Assembly: GCF_024124825.1 (NCBI RefSeq)
Contig: NZ_JAMXSS010000002.1
Location: 434,001-498,000 of the forward strand
DNA length: 64,000 bases
Origin: Arthrobacter sp. H16F315
Lineage (GTDB): Bacteria; Actinomycetota; Actinomycetes; Actinomycetales; Micrococcaceae
Reading direction: 5' to 3'
A model generated the notes under the pieces. That model did no database searches, was not told the DNA's origin, and saw only the letters and a program-made list of their open reading frames with translations. Position numbers and translations under genes: made by a program. Below are positions 46,547 through 56,536 of this stretch, one piece after another. Within the stretch, counting starts at the first letter, position 1. Every line of letters begins with the position of its first letter.

Positions 46547-47756
46547 CTAGCTCAGGTAGCCGTTCGGGTTCAGCACGTACTTCGTGGCGGCGCCGGCGTC
46601 GAACTCCGCGTAGCCCTTCGGCGCTTCCTCCAGCGTGATCGCCTTGGCGTTGACGTTCTTAGCGATGTGGACCCTGTCATGCAGGATCGCCATCATCAGC
46701 TGGCGGTTGTACTTCATCACCGGGCACTGGCCGGTGGTGAAGCTCAGCGATTGGCCCAGCCGGTCCCGAGGCTGAGCGAGAGCGCCCCCTTCTTGGCCGC
46801 CTCGTCCACACCGCCTGGATCCCCCGTGACGTAGAGCCCCGGAATGCCCAGGGCGCCGCCGGCTGCAGTGATTTCCATCAGCGAGTTCAGCACCGTTGCC
46901 GGCGCTTCCTTGGCGTCGTGGCCGTGTCCCCTGGCTTCGAAGCCGACGGCGTCGACGCCGCAGTCGACCTCCGGGACGCCCAGCAGCTGTTCGATCTGCT
47001 CCGCCGGGCCGCCTTCGCTCAGATCCACGGTTTCGCAGCCGAAGCTGCGCGCCTGCGCCAGGCGGTCAGCGTTCATGTCACCGACAATAACGACGGCGGC
47101 ACCCAACAGCTGGGCGCTGGTTGCCGCAGCCAGCCCAACAGGGCCCGCCCCGGCGACGTAGACCGTGGAACCGACTCCAACGCCGGCGGTAACAGCGCCG
47201 TGGAAGCCGGTCGGGAAGATGTCCGAGAGCATGGTCAGGTCCATCATCTTCTCGAGCGCCTGGTCCCGGTCCGGGAACTTCAGCAAGTTCCAGTCCGCGT
47301 ACGGGACCAGGACGTAGTTGGCCTGGCCGCCGACCCAGCCGCCCATGTCGACGTAGCCGTAGGCGCTGCCCGGACGGTCCGGGTTGACGTTAAGGCAGAT
47401 ACCGGTCTTGCGTTCCTTGCAGTTGCGGCACCGTCCGCAGGCGATGTTGAAGGGAACCGAGCAGATGTCCCCGACCTTGATGAACTCCACGTCGGGCCCT
47501 ACTTCGACGACTTCGCCGGTGATTTCGTGGCCCAGCACCAGGTCTGAGGGAGCGGTGGTGCGGCCGCGGACCATGTGCTGGTCCGAACCGCAAATGTTCG
47601 TGGCAACGGTTTTGAGGATTACGCCATGGCGCACGGAGCGGCCCACGTTGGCGGGGTTGACCCCGGACCGTCTTTGAGTTCGAAGCTGGGGTAGTCGATG
47701 TCGATAAGCTCGACCTTTCCCGGCCCCTTATAGGCAACGGCTTTGTTCCCTGTCAT
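46547..47756 (-). CDS. fdhA: glutathione-independent formaldehyde dehydrogenase, Zn-ADH family (two apparent frameshifts)
   Basis: A zinc-dependent medium-chain dehydrogenase of the FdhA type that oxidises formaldehyde with NAD+. Family segments are TNICGSDQHMVRGRT (catalytic Zn Cys), GHEITGEVVEVG (Glu), the structural-zinc Cys set CGRCRNCKERKTGIC, and the long insert NPDRPGSAYGYVDMGGWVGGQ specific to this clade. The start MTGNKAVAYKGPGKVELI, behind AGGAGG, is in a second frame, joined by one G near 47661-47664 (VNPANVGRSVRH). The end is in a third frame, joined by one base near 46752 (WAKSLSFTTGQCP) and running to TAG at 46547. The joined protein is 403 residues, as expected. Confidence 0.85.
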
Positions 47757-47977
47757 CACATTCCTCCTGGTTTCACGGACCCGCTCTGAGAGTCCGGTAG
47801 TGATTCACGAAGCGTACTGACGTACCGTCCCCAGGCACGCGCAACAGAGCGCCAGCGCGCACGAGCGCGTTTACGCCGTGGGCATGCCCGGTGTAACTGG
47901 AAGGTCCGGCCAGTCTAAGTCGGTAAGCCTGCTTAGGGATAGGGGTCCTTGTCCCCTTGCAGTCCGGGACCCAGCTC

Positions 47978-48462
47978 TCAGCCAAGGGCCGAGCGAACGG
48001 CTTCCAGGACTTCGGGCGAATCCGGATCGACGGTAGGAGCAAACCGGGAAACCACTGCGCCCTCACGGTTCACAAGGAATTTCTCGAAGTTCCACTTCAC
48101 CAGCCCCGGCAAAAAGCCGTTTTTGAATTTCGTCAGCTCCGCGTAGAGAGGGTGCTGGTTTTTGCCGCGGACGTCGGCTTTGGTGCTGAGTGGAAAGGTC
48201 ACACCGAAGTTCCGTTCGCAGAATTCCGCGATCTCGGAGTCCGCGGCGGGTTCCTGGCCGGCAAACTGGTTGCAGGGCACCCCGAGTACCTGAAAGCCCT
48301 GATCCCGGAACTTGTTGTGAAGCGCCTCAAGCCCGGCGTACTGCGGGGTGAAACCGCACTGCGACGCCACGTTGACCACCAGCACCACTTCCCCTTGAAC
48401 TGGCCAAAGTCGGTGCTGGTGCCGTCGATAAGGGTGAGCGGAATGCTGTGGAGATCGGTCAT
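47978..48462 (-). CDS. glutathione peroxidase-family (thiol) peroxidase (apparent frameshift)
   Basis: A Cys-containing GPx homologue of about 161 residues that would reduce peroxides with thioredoxin or mycothiol-linked reductants, because actinobacteria lack glutathione. The body has NVASQCGFTPQYAGLEALH (peroxidatic Cys in place of Sec), GVPCNQFAGQEP (resolving region with Gln) and KWNFEKFLV (Trp/Asn of the catalytic tetrad). The first 25 codons (MTDLHSIPLTLIDGTSTDFGQ) are in another frame; one missing G at 48391-48394 repairs FKGEVVLVVNVAS. It lies 222 bp upstream of the formaldehyde dehydrogenase on the same strand. Confidence 0.82.
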
Positions 48463-48570
48463 GGCGGGGTTCCTCGCGAAGTTGGTAGGGAGTTCGTGCC
48501 CGGAGCGGTGATCCGGATTGGTCACGACTGTCATTCGATACCAACGTACGCGGGTATGGGTCGGCGCCTG

Positions 48571-49900
48571 CTACGGCCCCGGAGGCAGCGACGGGACGGG
48601 TACCCGCGGCGCAGTCAGCGACGTGGGCTCAGTCGTCGGGGTAGGGGTAGGGGTGGAGGCGGGGGTCACGGTGGGTGTGGGCGCGGGCGGTGTTGTCGCG
48701 GTGGGCGACGTCGTTGGCGGCGCGGTGGGCGGCGTCGTCGGCGTCGCTGTGGGCGTCGTCGCGGGCGGGGTCGTCGCGGGCGGGGTCGTCGGCGTCACGG
48801 TCGGTGTGGGCGTCGGCGTCACGGTCGTCGGAGGCACGGTCGGCGGCGTCGTCGGAGGCACGGTCGGTGTTGGAGCCGGCGTCCCGGTCGGTGTGGGAGC
48901 GGGCGTCACGGTCGGCGGCGTCGTCGGCGGCGCGGTGGACGGCGTCGGCGTCGCGATGAGGTTTGGCAGTTGCGGCAGCTCCGTTGCGGGTGCTGCTTGG
49001 GCGGCGGATTCGCCGCTCCGGTCCCGGGAACCCGGGATCGCCCAGCCAAGTGAAGTATTCGACGGGAGCCCGGCATTGGGCGCGTAGCTGGTCATCACCA
49101 GGGCGCCAAGCTGGTCCGTCTGCACGATCGGCAGGAGGATCCATTCGTGGGGGGTTTTTGTGGGAGCCGTGGAGGATGGTCTCAAAATGCAGATGGCAGC
49201 CGGTGGAGGACCCGGTGGTTCCCACCCTCGCAATGACCTGGCCAACCCGAACCGAGTCGCCCTTTTTTACAGCGATCCCCTCAAGGTGGTTGTACGTGGT
49301 CACGAGGCCGTTGCCGTGATCGATTTCCACACGGTTTCCGCCACCCCAGGGGTGCCAGCCGACGGCCCGCACCACTCCGGCGTCGGCGGAGTAGACCCGG
49401 GTACCGCATGGCGCCGAGTAGTCCTGGCCCCAGTGGAATTCGCCGGGCGCTCCCGAGATGGGGCTGATTCGCTGCCCAAACGGAGAGGACTCGTGCAGGG
49501 ATTCGAGGGGAGCCATCAGGAAGCCTTCTGCGGGCCGTTTCAATCCGGCAGATGCAACGTTGAGCTGCACGGCTACGCCGCCCCTGGGCGTCGTCAGGAC
49601 GCTTGACCGGTTGTAGGCCAAAAGCGCCAGTGCGTCGGCGGTGAATGATGTGGCGGCCAAGGCGCCAGCAGCCGAAGCGGCGGGGATGACTCCACCGTCC
49701 GCCTCCAGGGTGCCCGGACCTACGACGCCGGAGGCCAGCACTCGGGCCGGCAATCCGGCAGCTCCGCTGCCCGCGAGCCCCTCGACTCCGAAACTCAGCA
49801 CCGCAAGGGAGAGGCACAAACCCCCGGACAGAAGGCGCCCAGCAAAGATTCGGGTTCTAGTGGCCTGCCCACCCGATGAGTTTCCCCAGTGTTTTCCCAC
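48571..49900 (-). CDS. secreted M23 peptidase with Pro/Thr-rich tail (apparent frameshift)
   Basis: A cell-wall endopeptidase-type protein. The N-terminus has a basic stretch and a signal-like helix (LLSGGLCLSLAVLSFGVEGLAG). The lysostaphin-fold domain at about 135-245 shows GEFHWGQDYSAPCGT (HxxxD), GNGLVTTYNHL and TGCHLHFET (HxH). After about residue 250 the frame breaks at the T5 run 49155-49159; removing one base continues as HKTPHEWILLPIVQT and then a low-complexity tail of some 130 residues made of Pro, Thr, Ala and Val repeats ending at 48571. Joined length is about 442 residues. GTG start at 49900 with GGGAG upstream. The tail may span or bind the wall. Confidence 0.8.
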
Positions 49901-50083
49901 GATGTGGCTCCCGCATCTTGTTCGCCGATCGCAAATACCTCGGACCGACGTTCTTATGGGACCACATTCGTCGTGGCCTGTGAACCGTAAAAACCCGTCG
50001 CTTTCAAACTCGAGTGGGCAGCACAGTAGTTCCGCGCCCAGCGGCGAGTATCTGGCACCGCGGCTGTGGGTGAGAATGGGAGT

Positions 50084-50995
50084 ATGCGCAATGTCCTCAG
50101 GGAATGGCAGGCCGAACTAAAGCAAACGTTTTCCGGGTCCCGGGACGAGGTCCCGGAATGGGTGCCCCGGCTGGCGGAAGGCAACGACCCCGGCTACCAC
50201 CTGCCAGGCTCAGCAGTCTGGGCAGTGCATGGGGACATGACACCGATTGTGGCGGGCATTCGGGCGCTGCTTATGCAGGCGCTCCATCCCGGCGCGTTGG
50301 CCGGCGTCCACGACCACTCCCGTTTCCGCGAGGATCCACTGGGCCGGCTTGCGGGGACGATCCGCTGGATCTTTACGGTTACCTACGGGTCAACCACCGC
50401 GGCCCGCACTGCCTCCGACTGGGTGCTGCGGCTCCACGGATCGGTGCGCGGGGAATACGTGGACGGTCACGGCGTCGCCCGCAGCTACGCGGCGGATGAT
50501 CCGGAATTGCTTCGCTGGGTGCATATCGCCTTCACCGACGCTTTCCTCTCGACGCACAAGATCTGGGGCCGGCCGGTTCCTGGCGGTCCCGACGCCTACG
50601 TGCGTGAGTGGGCACAGGCCGGTGAACTGATGGGGGTGCAGTCGCCGCCGCTCAGCGAGGCGGCTATGCGCCGGCAATTGGACCACTGGTATGAAGCCGG
50701 CGAGCTCCGCTCCGACGGCAGGGTTGCCGAGACCGTGGCGTTCATCCGCAACCCGCCGCTCCACCCCGTGCTCAGACCGGGCTACCGGGTGCTGTTCGCG
50801 GCGGCCGTGGTCAGCCTCGAGCCCAAGTACCGGGACTTGCTGGGCCTGCGCACCGCCCGACTGGGGCCCTTCCCGCTGCCGGTGCGGCTGGCGACGAAGG
50901 TTACGCTCAGCATCGTCCATCTCGCTTTGGGCCGGGTGGGCCCGAGTGAACAGGCTGCCCGGAATCGACTCCGCAGGCTGGGCTACCGGGCCTGA
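50084..50995 (+). CDS. oxygenase MpaB family protein (DUF2236)
   Basis: A 303-residue protein of the DUF2236/MpaB family, which includes the latex-clearing protein and mycophenolate biosynthetic oxygenase, both heme-dependent. Visible conserved parts are MQALHPGALAGVHDHSRFRED (His/Asp-rich core), GSTTAARTASDWVLRLHG and RWVHIAFTDAFLSTHKIW with the conserved His. No signal peptide is obvious. ATG 50084 is taken; GTG 50066 is an alternative. It is divergent from the M23 gene. The reaction of this member is unknown. Confidence 0.78.
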   Translation: MRNVLREWQAELKQTFSGSRDEVPEWVPRLAEGNDPGYHLPGSAVWAVHGDMTPIVAGIRALLMQALHPGALAGVHDHSRFREDPLGRLAGTIRWIFTVTYGSTTAARTASDWVLRLHGSVRGEYVDGHGVARSYAADDPELLRWVHIAFTDAFLSTHKIWGRPVPGGPDAYVREWAQAGELMGVQSPPLSEAAMRRQLDHWYEAGELRSDGRVAETVAFIRNPPLHPVLRPGYRVLFAAAVVSLEPKYRDLLGLRTARLGPFPLPVRLATKVTLSIVHLALGRVGPSEQAARNRLRRLGYRA

Positions 50996-51027
50996 GGGCT
51001 CGCCGGGCCGTCATCTTCGCGGCAAGC

Positions 51028-51057
51028 AAAAAGGCCCCGGTCCAAGGGACCGGGGCC
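51028..51057 (-). terminator. Rho-independent terminator of tRNA-Ser
   Basis: On the minus strand an 11-bp perfect stem GGCCCCGGTCC / GGACCGGGGCC with a 3-nt loop is followed by TTTTT. It lies directly downstream of the tRNA gene. Confidence 0.8.
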
Positions 51058-51062
51058 AAGCG

Positions 51063-51147
51063 CGGAGAATGGGGGATTTGAACCCCCGAGGGCGTTAACC
51101 CAACACGCGTTCCAGGCGTGCGCCATAGGCCGCTAGGCGAATTCTCC
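51063..51147 (-). tRNA. tRNA-Ser(GGA)
   Basis: An 85-nt class II tRNA. The acceptor stem GGAGAAT pairs with ATTCTCC plus discriminator G; anticodon GGA sits in CCTGGAACG; the long variable arm and T-arm (GGGGGTTCAAATCCCCC) are clear. CCA is not encoded. Confidence 0.95.
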
Positions 51148-51228
51148 AGTAGCTTCTGAATCAAAAGCAGATACTAGAATACCTGAACTTCCCGGCATCG
51201 CCCAATTGGCCCCCGCCCCGGCCCCACC

Positions 51229-51307
51229 GGACATGCCCCACGCTCACCGCGACCAATGGACATATGCCTAGTGTGCCCCGCCTCAGGACTGGAAAATGAG
51301 CATGTCC
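51229..51307 (+). repeat. 79-nt GGACATG repeat, copy 1
   Basis: GGACATG, then GGACATA 29 nt later, then GAGCATGTCC 40 nt after that. The ends GGACATG and CATGTCC are inverted. Spacing is identical to the copy at 56315. It lies between tRNA-Ser and ffs. Confidence 0.65.
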
Positions 51308-51373
51308 GGCGCGATTTTCCGGGCTCGCAGCCCACGATTCGGGGCACACTCAAACGTCGGGTAAACTTGCTGA

Positions 51374-51466
51374 CGGCCCCTCATGTGGCGTCATCCTGTT
51401 GAACTCCCCCAGGACCGGAAGGTAGCAAGGGTAAATGGGCTCTGGCGGGTGCATGAGGGGTCTTTT
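51374..51466 (+). ncRNA. ffs: signal recognition particle RNA (small, 4.5S-like)
   Basis: The SRP domain IV core is unmistakable: CAGGACCGGAAGGTAGCAAGGG, with the GGAA tetraloop and the symmetric AGCA loop side that bind Ffh. The outer stem is closed by GGCCCCTCATG and CATGAGGGGTC, followed by TCTTTT as terminator. It lies just upstream of dnaX, as is usual in Arthrobacter relatives. Ends are set from the stem. Confidence 0.93.
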
Positions 51467-51495
51467 ATGTCTGTGCCGATTGGTAGGGTTTAGCT

Positions 51496-54449
51496 GTGAC
51501 TGTTACTACCGCCCTTTACCGTAGATACCGCCCTGATTCGTTCGCGGACGTTATCGGGCAGGAACACGTCACCGAGCCGCTGATGACCGCTCTGCGCAAG
51601 AATCGCGTAAACCACGCCTACCTCTTCTCGGGCCCCCGCGGCTGCGGAAAACGACTTCCGCCCGCATCCTTGCCCGCTGCCTGAACTGCGCCGAGGGCCC
51701 CACGGATACCCCTTGCGGCAAGTGCCCGAGCTGCGTCGAACTGGCCCGGGGCGGCTCCGGGTCGCTCGACGTCATCGAGATCGACGCCGCCAGCCACGGC
51801 GGTGTCGACGACGCCCGCGACCTGCGCGAACGGGCCACCTACGCTCCCGTCCGCGACCGCTACAAGATCTTTATCATCGACGAAGCCCACATGGTCACCT
51901 CAGCCGGCTTCAACGCCCTGCTCAAGATCGTCGAAGAGCCGCCGGAACACATCAAATTCATTTTTGCCACCACGGAGCCGGACAAGGTCATCGGCACCAT
52001 CCGTTCCCGTACACACCACTACCCGTTCCGCCTCGTGCCGCCCGAGCCGCTGATGGCGTACCTGGAGCTGCTCTGCAGGCAGGAAGATGTCCCCGTGGCG
52101 CCGGGCGTGCTTTCGCTCGTTATCCGCGCCGGCGGCGGTTCCGTCCGGGACTCGCTCTCCGTCCTGGACCAGCTTATGGCCGGCGCCGGACCAGACGGCC
52201 TGGACTACGAGCTCGCCGTTGCCCTGCTGGGCTACACCCATGCGACGCTGCTCGACGACGTTGTGGAGGCCGTCGCGGCCTCCGACGCCGCCACCGTGTT
52301 CCGCGCAGTGGACCGGGTCATCCAAACCGGACATGACCCGCGCCGGTTCGTGGAGGACCTGCTCGAACGCTTCCGCGACCTCATCATCGTCCAAGCCTTG
52401 CCGGAGAGCGCCCAGTCAATCCTCCGCGGCGTTCCCGCCGACCAAATCGCGCGTCTGCAGAACCAGGCACACAACCTGGGCGCGGCAGAGCTGTCCCGGG
52501 CAGCCGACGTCTCCAACACCGCTCTGACCGAGATGACCGGTGCGACGTCGCCGCGGCTGCACCTGGAATTACTCTGCGCCCGGATCCTGCTGCCGTCTTC
52601 GGAGCAGACAGAGCGCGGCATTGCCGCCCGAATCGACCGGGTGGAACGCCGCCTGAATTATGCCGGGAACGACGTCGGGGCTCCCCTTGCCGCCCCAGCG
52701 GTCACGGCGGCCGAGGCCCCGGACACTACCGCAGCGGCGGCTGCCCCCGCGTCGGCCGCTCCGGCGCCTGCCGCTCCGGTGCCTGCAGCCGCCGCTCCGC
52801 CGGCCGCCGCCGTTCAAGCGCCCCGGCTGCCCGACGCTGAACCGGCCAGGGAAACTCTTACTCCGCCGCGCGTCAGCACCCGGGACTGGCCCGTCGCTGA
52901 GCCGGCGGCGATCAACCCGGCGGCCTCCGGACCGGCGCCGGCGCGCGAGGCAGCTCCGCCGGTGCCGGCGGTCGCTGCGTCGTCCGCTGTGGCCCAAAAC
53001 CGGCCCGACCCCTCCGCCGCGTCAACAGCTCCCGCTGCGGCTAATGGCACCGGATCCGGGCCCGATGTCGAAGTCCTCCGCCGCGCATGGCCCGAGATCC
53101 TACAGACCCTCAGCAAGATCAAGCGGAGCACCTGGGCCCTCGTCGAACCAAATGCCCAAGTGGGGCACTTCGAAGACCATGTACTGACGCTCGCCTTTAA
53201 TACCGCGGGCCTGGCGGGCGCGTTCGGGCGGGCAGATCACTCGGAGAATCTGCGGCAGGCGATCCACAAGACGATTGGCATCGAATGCCAGATCACTGCC
53301 GTGGCCAGTGGAAGCAACAGCGCAGCGAGCTCTGAGCCAAACCCAAAAGCACCCGCTAGCCGGGACGTCCCGGCCACGCCCACCGACGCTGACTGGAGCC
53401 TGCCGCCGGCCGCGGCGGAGCAAAGTGCTGTGCTCCAGGACGCCCCGGCCACCGCGCTGCCAACAGGGCCCGCGCCGGCCGAAGATGCTCCACCGGCGGC
53501 CCCGGCACCCGCTGCCTCTGCGCCGGCCCCGTCGCACGCTCCCACAGAAACCACGCCGGAGGAACCCCGGACCGCCGTTCCGGCAACTTCGGCAGCGAAC
53601 GAACACCCGGGACCGGTCCAGGACCCGGCCGGCTCCTACGCCTACCCCGACGACGATTGGGGACCGCCGCGGGACGAAGACGCTCCGCCGCTGGACGAGG
53701 AACCGCCGATGGACTGGGACCCTTCGGCCCCAGCTGCCAGCGCCGCCCCGCAACCGGCAGCCTCAGCTGTCCGCAACAGGCCCGCCGCACCCGCCCGCGC
53801 CGGGGCTACCGCGAAAACAACCCCGACCGCCGTTCCGCCGTTCGAAGCGCCAGCCCCTGCCGACGACCCCTGGGGCCGTGCCCTCGAGCAAGCCCCCGGC
53901 GTCTGGACCGTCGGCACCGACTCCAACGTCGGAGGCTACCGGCGCGAGGAAACCGTCGCTGCCATCCCAACGCCCGAGCCCGATCCACCGCAGTATGAAC
54001 CCGCAGCGGCACAGATCCCGCAGTACGCCGCGGCAGTGTCGGCTTCCGCGTCCTATCAGCCCGTTGCCTCTTCGAACGGATGGGGAGATTCCGCGGAGCT
54101 GGTGCCGGCCGCCGCTGCCTCCGATCCAGCGTCATCCAGCGGCGCGCCCGTTGCCCTGCACGCCACGCCGGTGATGGCGCCCACGGACCCGGGGACCCCA
54201 CCATCCGCTGGCAGGCAAAGCCTGTACCAGCGCCTCTCCAACAGCCCTGAGGCCGAAGCGGGCCGCGCCAAGGCCCCGGCCCGCGCCGCAGCCTCGGTCA
54301 GCACCTATGTCCAGGACGTACCCAGCGCCGACGACGAAACGATCGAAGAATCCGGCGTCTTCGGACGGGCCGCCGTGGAACGAATCCTGGGCGGAAAACT
54401 CGTGGAAGAACGGTCCTTGGACGGCAGCGCACTGCCGCCGCGGTTCTAG
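51496..54449 (+). CDS. dnaX: DNA polymerase III subunit gamma/tau (apparent frameshift in the P-loop)
   Basis: Clamp-loader subunit of the replicative polymerase, essential. The start TALYRRYRPDSFADVIGQ and Walker A SGPRGCGK are in one frame; TTSARILARCLNCAEG, the zinc motif Cys residues, DEAHMVTSAGFNALLKIVEEPP and the sensor region are in the next. Adding one A to the A4 run at 51648-51651 restores GCGKTTSARILA and a 984-residue protein. Since dnaX cannot be lost, this is almost certainly a sequence error. After about residue 385 the protein turns into a long Ala/Pro-rich low-complexity region, broken by a folded tau-like domain (VLRRAWPEILQTLSKIKRS). GTG start at 51496. Confidence 0.93.
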
Positions 54450-54509
54450 CCGCCCCGCCGCGGGCCACCGACCGCAACCCCCCCACACACAAAGACGAAC
54501 GAGGACAAA

Positions 54510-55109
54510 GTGTACGAAGGTGCAGTTCAAGAGCTGATCGACGAGCTCGGACGGCTTCCCGGCGTCGGGCCCAAGTCCGCCCAGCGGCTGGCCTTCCACA
54601 TCCTTGAAGCCGACCCGCAGGACATGAAGCGGCTGGCCGATGCCATCATCACCGTCAAAGAGCGGGTGAAATTCTGCACCGTCTGCGGGAACGTCACGGA
54701 GCAGGAACTCTGCAACATCTGCCGGGACCCGCGCCGGGACCCTTCGATCATCTGCGTCGTTGAAGAATCCAAAGACGTCCTTGCCGTCGAACGCACCCGA
54801 TCTTTCCGCGGCCGTTACCACGTGCTGGGAGGGGCCATTAACCCCATCGCCGGTGTTGGCCCCGAGCAGCTCCGGATCCGTGAGCTGCTCACCCGACTCA
54901 ACGACGGGGCCATCCAGGAAGTCATCATTGCCACCGACCCCAATCTGGAGGGCGAGGCAACGGCTACCTACCTGGCCCGTATGCTCAAGTCGATCGGGAT
55001 CGCCGTCACCAGGCTGGCGTCGGGACTGCCCGTGGGCGGCGACCTCGAATACGCCGATGAGGTCACGCTGGGCCGTGCGTTCGAGGGCCGCCGCAACGCC
55101 CTGAGCTAG
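54510..55109 (+). CDS. recR: recombination protein RecR
   Basis: A 199-residue protein that acts with RecF/RecO in loading RecA at single-strand gaps. The helix-hairpin-helix is [17 protein letters not shown] (about 16-32), the C4 zinc finger uses Cys 56, 59, 68 and 71 ([16 protein letters not shown]), and the Toprim domain follows ([26 protein letters not shown]). Length is normal. GTG start at 54510, 60 bp after dnaX; dnaX-recR operons are common in bacteria. Confidence 0.96.
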   Translation: MYEGAVQELIDELGRLPGVGPKSAQRLAFHILEADPQDMKRLADAIITVKERVKFCTVCGNVTEQELCNICRDPRRDPSIICVVEESKDVLAVERTRSFRGRYHVLGGAINPIAGVGPEQLRIRELLTRLNDGAIQEVIIATDPNLEGEATATYLARMLKSIGIAVTRLASGLPVGGDLEYADEVTLGRAFEGRRNALS

Positions 55110-55183
55110 GCCACCCGGGCTGGTGATGAACGCCGCCTGGGCCCCACCTCGGCCACACCAGCGCCTAACCGGCCCGGGGGCGT

Positions 55184-56320
55184 TTACCTCGAAGCAACCT
55201 CACGCCGTCGGGCTGCCGCAGCCCCTCCGATCAGGAAAATCCCGGCCAGCACACCCTGGGCGGCCAACCCGCTGAGAGCCAACGGGATCTGCAGTCCGGA
55301 TTCTTCCAACGGCTCCGCTTCAAGACACGCGTCATGCCGGCCTTCGGCGGCGGCCTGGAGTTCACCCGGCAGCCAGCCGAGGGAGTCCGGCGGAGACGAT
55401 GCCTCCCCGGCCAGCAGGGTAAATATAATCACCGGGTTCGAAACCGCCAGCCAGAAGATCCGCTCGGTGTGGAAGACCTCGGCAATCCCGGCAAACTCGG
55501 GCGAACATTCAAAATGCACTACCCGGCCCAGGTCATCGCGCTCGACATTGATGGCCACCAGTACCGGCTCGTCAGCGCGAACCGCCGGCAGTAGAGCGAC
55601 CACTGCCACCACGTTTCCCAGCAGCAGAAAGGCCGCAACAACGCAGGCGGCGGTTCGCGCGGCACCGGGACGGAGCCAGGCAGCGGCACCGGCACCAATC
55701 CCACCGAACGCCGCAGAAGCCACCGCCATAACGATTGCCGCAACAACCGCTGTTTCAACCGGCCCGCCGGATCCAAAGGCCAGCACCAGCAGGAAAACGA
55801 AGGCAGCCAAAGCAAACACGACACCCCGCGACGCAGCCTCGAACCAGCGTGGCAGCGGGCCAGTGCCGCCGTCCCGTTCGGACACCGGCTCCGAAGGCGA
55901 GGGGCAATGGACCCGGCTGCGCCAACCGAGACCCCACAGCACGCCCGCTAACGCCGCGACCACTGTCAACGCCGCCCCGGTCAGAATGTATGCCCAACGG
56001 TACGAATCGCCGTGGAGTTCTTCGCCGGTACCCAGCACTGTGACCAGCAACATGGCCAAACCCCACGAAGCCAGCGATACAGCTGCCGACGCAAGCCAGA
56101 ACCTCGGCGTGCGCACGGCCAGCAGGCGTTCGTGAACGGCTGCCCGGAATACGCGGGTCGTGCGGCCGGCGGCCTGGAATGGCACGCCGTCCCGGTCGTC
56201 GCCGTTCTGCCCGTCGCCGACCCCGGGCGCGGCATCCGGAGTGGACCCGGCGCCGATCAGCTCATAGCCAAACTCTTCCCCACCCTTGTCCACCGTTTGA
56301 GCCTCCGACCTAGTGGACAT
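55184..56320 (-). CDS. polytopic membrane protein of unknown function
   Basis: A 378-residue protein with six or so hydrophobic segments (SAAVSLASWGLAMLLVTVLG; ILTGAALTVVAALAGVLWGLG; VVFALAAFVFLLVLAFG; AACVVAAFLLLGNVVAVVALL; and a C-terminal helix GVLAGIFLIGGAAAA). The N-terminal 65 residues are cytoplasmic-looking and charged. It resembles ABC-2-type or other integral permeases only weakly. It sits convergently to recR and divergent from lysC. The ATG at 56320 falls inside one end of the 79-nt repeat, so the true start could be further downstream. Confidence 0.55.
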   Translation of the reverse strand: MSTRSEAQTVDKGGEEFGYELIGAGSTPDAAPGVGDGQNGDDRDGVPFQAAGRTTRVFRAAVHERLLAVRTPRFWLASAAVSLASWGLAMLLVTVLGTGEELHGDSYRWAYILTGAALTVVAALAGVLWGLGWRSRVHCPSPSEPVSERDGGTGPLPRWFEAASRGVVFALAAFVFLLVLAFGSGGPVETAVVAAIVMAVASAAFGGIGAGAAAWLRPGAARTAACVVAAFLLLGNVVAVVALLPAVRADEPVLVAINVERDDLGRVVHFECSPEFAGIAEVFHTERIFWLAVSNPVIIFTLLAGEASSPPDSLGWLPGELQAAAEGRHDACLEAEPLEESGLQIPLALSGLAAQGVLAGIFLIGGAAAARRREVASR

Positions 56321-56393
56321 GTCCAGCACCCGCGTCCTTGAACGGACATACCCGCCATATGCCCAATCCTGATCCGCAAGAAAGAGCATGTCC
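56315..56393 (+). repeat. 79-nt GGACATG repeat, copy 2
   Basis: GGACATG, GGACATA and GAGCATGTCC at offsets 0, 29 and 69, identical to copy 1. Overall identity to copy 1 is roughly 60 percent by eye, concentrated in the boxes. It overlaps the start of the membrane-protein gene and the region upstream of lysC. Confidence 0.65.
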
Positions 56394-56536
56394 AGAGGAA
56401 ATGAAAGGGCACGTCTGCCATTCGGTCACAATGAAGCAACCGACGGGACACGGCGATAAACTGGGCTGAGAAGTTACGCCGTCGCGCCGTTTGGTTGCCT
56501 GGCCCAGAACCCCGATGATCCAGTGAGGGTGCGCGC

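Noticed and set aside
47757..47977. tRNA-like or riboswitch-like stretch between gpx and fdhA
   Set aside because: Short hairpins such as GGGG-N7-CCCC exist, but no cloverleaf, T-loop consensus or known aptamer core could be built.
51640..51660. Programmed ribosomal frameshift in dnaX
   Set aside because: The shift lies inside the Walker A codons, not after the clamp-loader core as in E. coli, and no slippery heptamer with a downstream stem is seen; a lost A in a short run explains it better.
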